DNA from: Pseudomonas sp. GM78
GTDB lineage: Bacteria > Pseudomonadota > Gammaproteobacteria > Pseudomonadales > Pseudomonadaceae
Assembly (NCBI RefSeq): GCF_000282475.1
Contig: NZ_AKJF01000021.1
Coordinates: 1-64,000 of the forward strand
DNA length: 64,000 nt
Reading direction: 5' to 3'
Both the position numbers and the translations under genes were made by a program. The notes beneath the pieces are model-generated. The model ran no database searches. It was given only the letters and a program-made list of their open reading frames with translations, and was not told where the DNA came from. The first letter of the stretch is position 1; the number at the start of each line of letters is the position of its first letter. This document shows, in pieces, positions 62,543 to 64,000 of the stretch.

Positions 62543-64000
62543 ATGACGGCTGAAAAACCGACTGAACTGAGCTACAACCCGCACATGCCACTTTCCCAGG
62601 CCTTGCTGCTGCCGCGAATCGTGATCGAAAACACCCTGCCGACCCTTGAAGGTGGCCAGTTTGCGGTCAAGGCCGTGGTGGGGCAGGACGTGGTGGTGAC
62701 CAGCAAGGTGTTCGCCGACGGTCACGACAAGCTGGCGGTACGAGTGCGCTGGCAGGCCGAGGGCGATGAGGTCTGGCAAAGCGAGGTCATGGCCGATCTG
62801 GGCAACAATGGCTGGCAAGGCCGCTTTCGGGTGCAGAGCCAGGGCCGCTATGTGTTCTGCATCGAGGCCTGGATCGATCAATTCGCCAGCTTTTGTTACG
62901 AACTGGAAAAAAAACACCTCGCCGCCGTTTCGGTCAGTCTTGAACTGCAGGAAGGTCGCCTGCACGTCCAGCAAGCCGCCGAACGCGCCGAAGGTCAGCT
63001 GAGCGAGCAATTGGCCGCGTTGCACCACGAACTGTCGGGATTGCTCGAAACCGAGCAGGTTGCACTGTTTCTGCACCCGCGTAGCACCGAGTTGATGGCA
63101 CAGGCCGATCATCGTGCCTACCTGAGCCTGAGCCCCGAGTACCCGGTCGATGTTGAGCGAGAACTGGCACAGTTCGCCAGTTGGTATGAACTGTTCCCGC
63201 GCTCGATCACCGACGATCCAGCGCGCCATGGCACTTTCAACGACGTGCATTCACGGCTGGCGATGATCCAGGACATGGGCTTCGACGTCTTGTACTTCCC
63301 GCCGATCCACCCGATCGGCCGCAGTTATCGCAAAGGCCCGAACAACTCACTTACCGCCGGTCCCGACGATCCAGGCAGCCCGTACGCCATCGGCAGTGAA
63401 GAGGGCGGGCACGAGGCGATTCACTCGCAGCTGGGCACCCGCGAAGACTTTCGTCGCCTGGTGGCGGCGGCCGCGGATTACGGCCTGGAGATCGCCCTCG
63501 ATTTTGCCATCCAGTGTTCCCAGGACCATCCTTGGCTCAAGCAGCACCCCGGATGGTTCAACTGGCGGCCGGACGGCACGATCAAATACGCCGAGAATCC
63601 GCCGAAAAAATACCAGGACATCGTCAATGTCGACTTCTATGCCGTCGAGGCGATTCCCAGCCTGTGGGTCGAACTGCGTGACATAGTGGTTGGCTGGGTG
63701 CAGGAAGGCGTTAAGATCTTTCGCGTCGACAACCCGCACACCAAGCCGCTTCCATTCTGGCAGTGGCTGATCGCCGACGTTCGCGCGCTGTATCCGGAGG
63801 TGATTTTCCTCGCCGAAGCCTTTACCACACCGGCAATGATGGCGCGGCTGGGCAAGGTCGGTTACTCCCAGAGCTACACCTACTTCACCTGGCGCAACAC
63901 CAAGGCGGAGTTGGCAACCTACTTCACCGAACTCAACGAATCGCCGTGGCGCGAATGCTACCGGCCGAACTTCTTCGTCAATACACCTGATATCAACCCG
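62543..64000 (+). CDS. glgE: Maltosyltransferase GlgE (first 486 residues)
   Basis: The 5' part of alpha-1,4-glucan:maltose-1-phosphate maltosyltransferase, which moves maltose from maltose 1-phosphate onto alpha-glucan (GH13_3). The window holds exactly 486 codons; usual length is about 665-675. The N-terminal DUF3416 domain (about 10-200) and the TIM barrel start are present, with VLYFPPIHPIGRSYRKGPNN, the nucleophile region FRVDNPHTKP near residue 395, and LAEAFT, the acid/base glutamate, near 425. AAGGAG stands 9 bases before ATG 62543; a five-codon ORF from 62536 overlaps it out of frame. In Pseudomonas it is followed by treS and glgB genes, presumably beyond this window. Confidence 0.95.
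   Translation, partial: MTAEKPTELSYNPHMPLSQALLLPRIVIENTLPTLEGGQFAVKAVVGQDVVVTSKVFADGHDKLAVRVRWQAEGDEVWQSEVMADLGNNGWQGRFRVQSQGRYVFCIEAWIDQFASFCYELEKKHLAAVSVSLELQEGRLHVQQAAERAEGQLSEQLAALHHELSGLLETEQVALFLHPRSTELMAQADHRAYLSLSPEYPVDVERELAQFASWYELFPRSITDDPARHGTFNDVHSRLAMIQDMGFDVLYFPPIHPIGRSYRKGPNNSLTAGPDDPGSPYAIGSEEGGHEAIHSQLGTREDFRRLVAAAADYGLEIALDFAIQCSQDHPWLKQHPGWFNWRPDGTIKYAENPPKKYQDIVNVDFYAVEAIPSLWVELRDIVVGWVQEGVKIFRVDNPHTKPLPFWQWLIADVRALYPEVIFLAEAFTTPAMMARLGKVGYSQSYTYFTWRNTKAELATYFTELNESPWRECYRPNFFVNTPDINP

Noticed and set aside
1-64000. rRNA, tRNA or CRISPR array
   Set aside because: No tRNA-like cloverleaf, conserved rRNA segment or regular spaced direct repeats were noticed; a tRNAscan or CRISPR search would settle it.

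Overview
The window reads as chromosomal DNA of a fluorescent-group Pseudomonas (P. fluorescens-like). The grounds are a GC-rich, strongly biased codon use, the giant NAD-dependent glutamate dehydrogenase GdhB beside a MoxR/VWA cluster, a MuxABC-OpmB type efflux operon, Pseudomonas-restricted small families, and more than a dozen REP/BIME palindromes between genes. I recognised no rRNA, tRNA, CRISPR array, prophage or transposase.

Layout. 1-2.6 kb: a MoxR ATPase / DUF58 / DUF4381 / VWA operon that runs off the left edge. 2.9-16.9 kb: small hypotheticals, a zinc-ribbon protein, gdhB, a lipoprotein, a cupin, a MocR regulator divergent from an AhpD-like protein, a LysR regulator and a GNAT acetyltransferase. 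17-21.2 kb: an orphan cbb3 oxidase subunit CcoN with a small partner, divergent from a sulfite/nitrite reductase plus DUF934 pair. 21.3-25.1 kb: an AT-rich insert holding one large gene (PI-PLC domain plus about ten fibronectin III domains), flanked by two diverged copies of the same gene-junction sequence. 25.2-30.3 kb: an octahaem cytochrome c with HEAT/TPR repeats and a membrane-fused spermidine-synthase-like protein. 30.5-42.9 kb: an 11-gene, tightly overlapped minus-strand operon joining two outer-membrane beta-barrel candidates, an exported DUF1254/DUF1214 protein, a second complete MoxR/DUF58/DUF4381/VWA/VWA-TPR/BatD module, an exported HAD hydrolase and an exported arylsulfatase. 43-45.2 kb: a small Pseudomonas protein, a YciI-like protein and thiol peroxidase. 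45.3-54.3 kb: muxABC-opmB. 54.6-64 kb: a MHYT-GGDEF-EAL protein, an SDR dehydrogenase, a second MocR, a CcoG-like ferredoxin, DUF3203, MgtC/SapB, a proline-rich small protein and the 5' part of glgE.

How genes work together. The 42.9-30.5 kb operon looks like one envelope machine: MoxR/VWA proteins are chaperone-like in other systems, and here they sit between outer-membrane channels and two exported hydrolases. The orphan ccoN, its small partner, the CysI-like reductase, DUF934, the MocR at 57.6 kb and ccoG at 59.1 kb match, by my recollection, the contiguous P. aeruginosa block PA4129-PA4134, split here by about 37 kb. MuxABC-OpmB forms one tripartite pump with two RND subunits. REP elements are unusually intrusive: one lies in frame inside a DUF4381 gene and another is read through at the start of batD.
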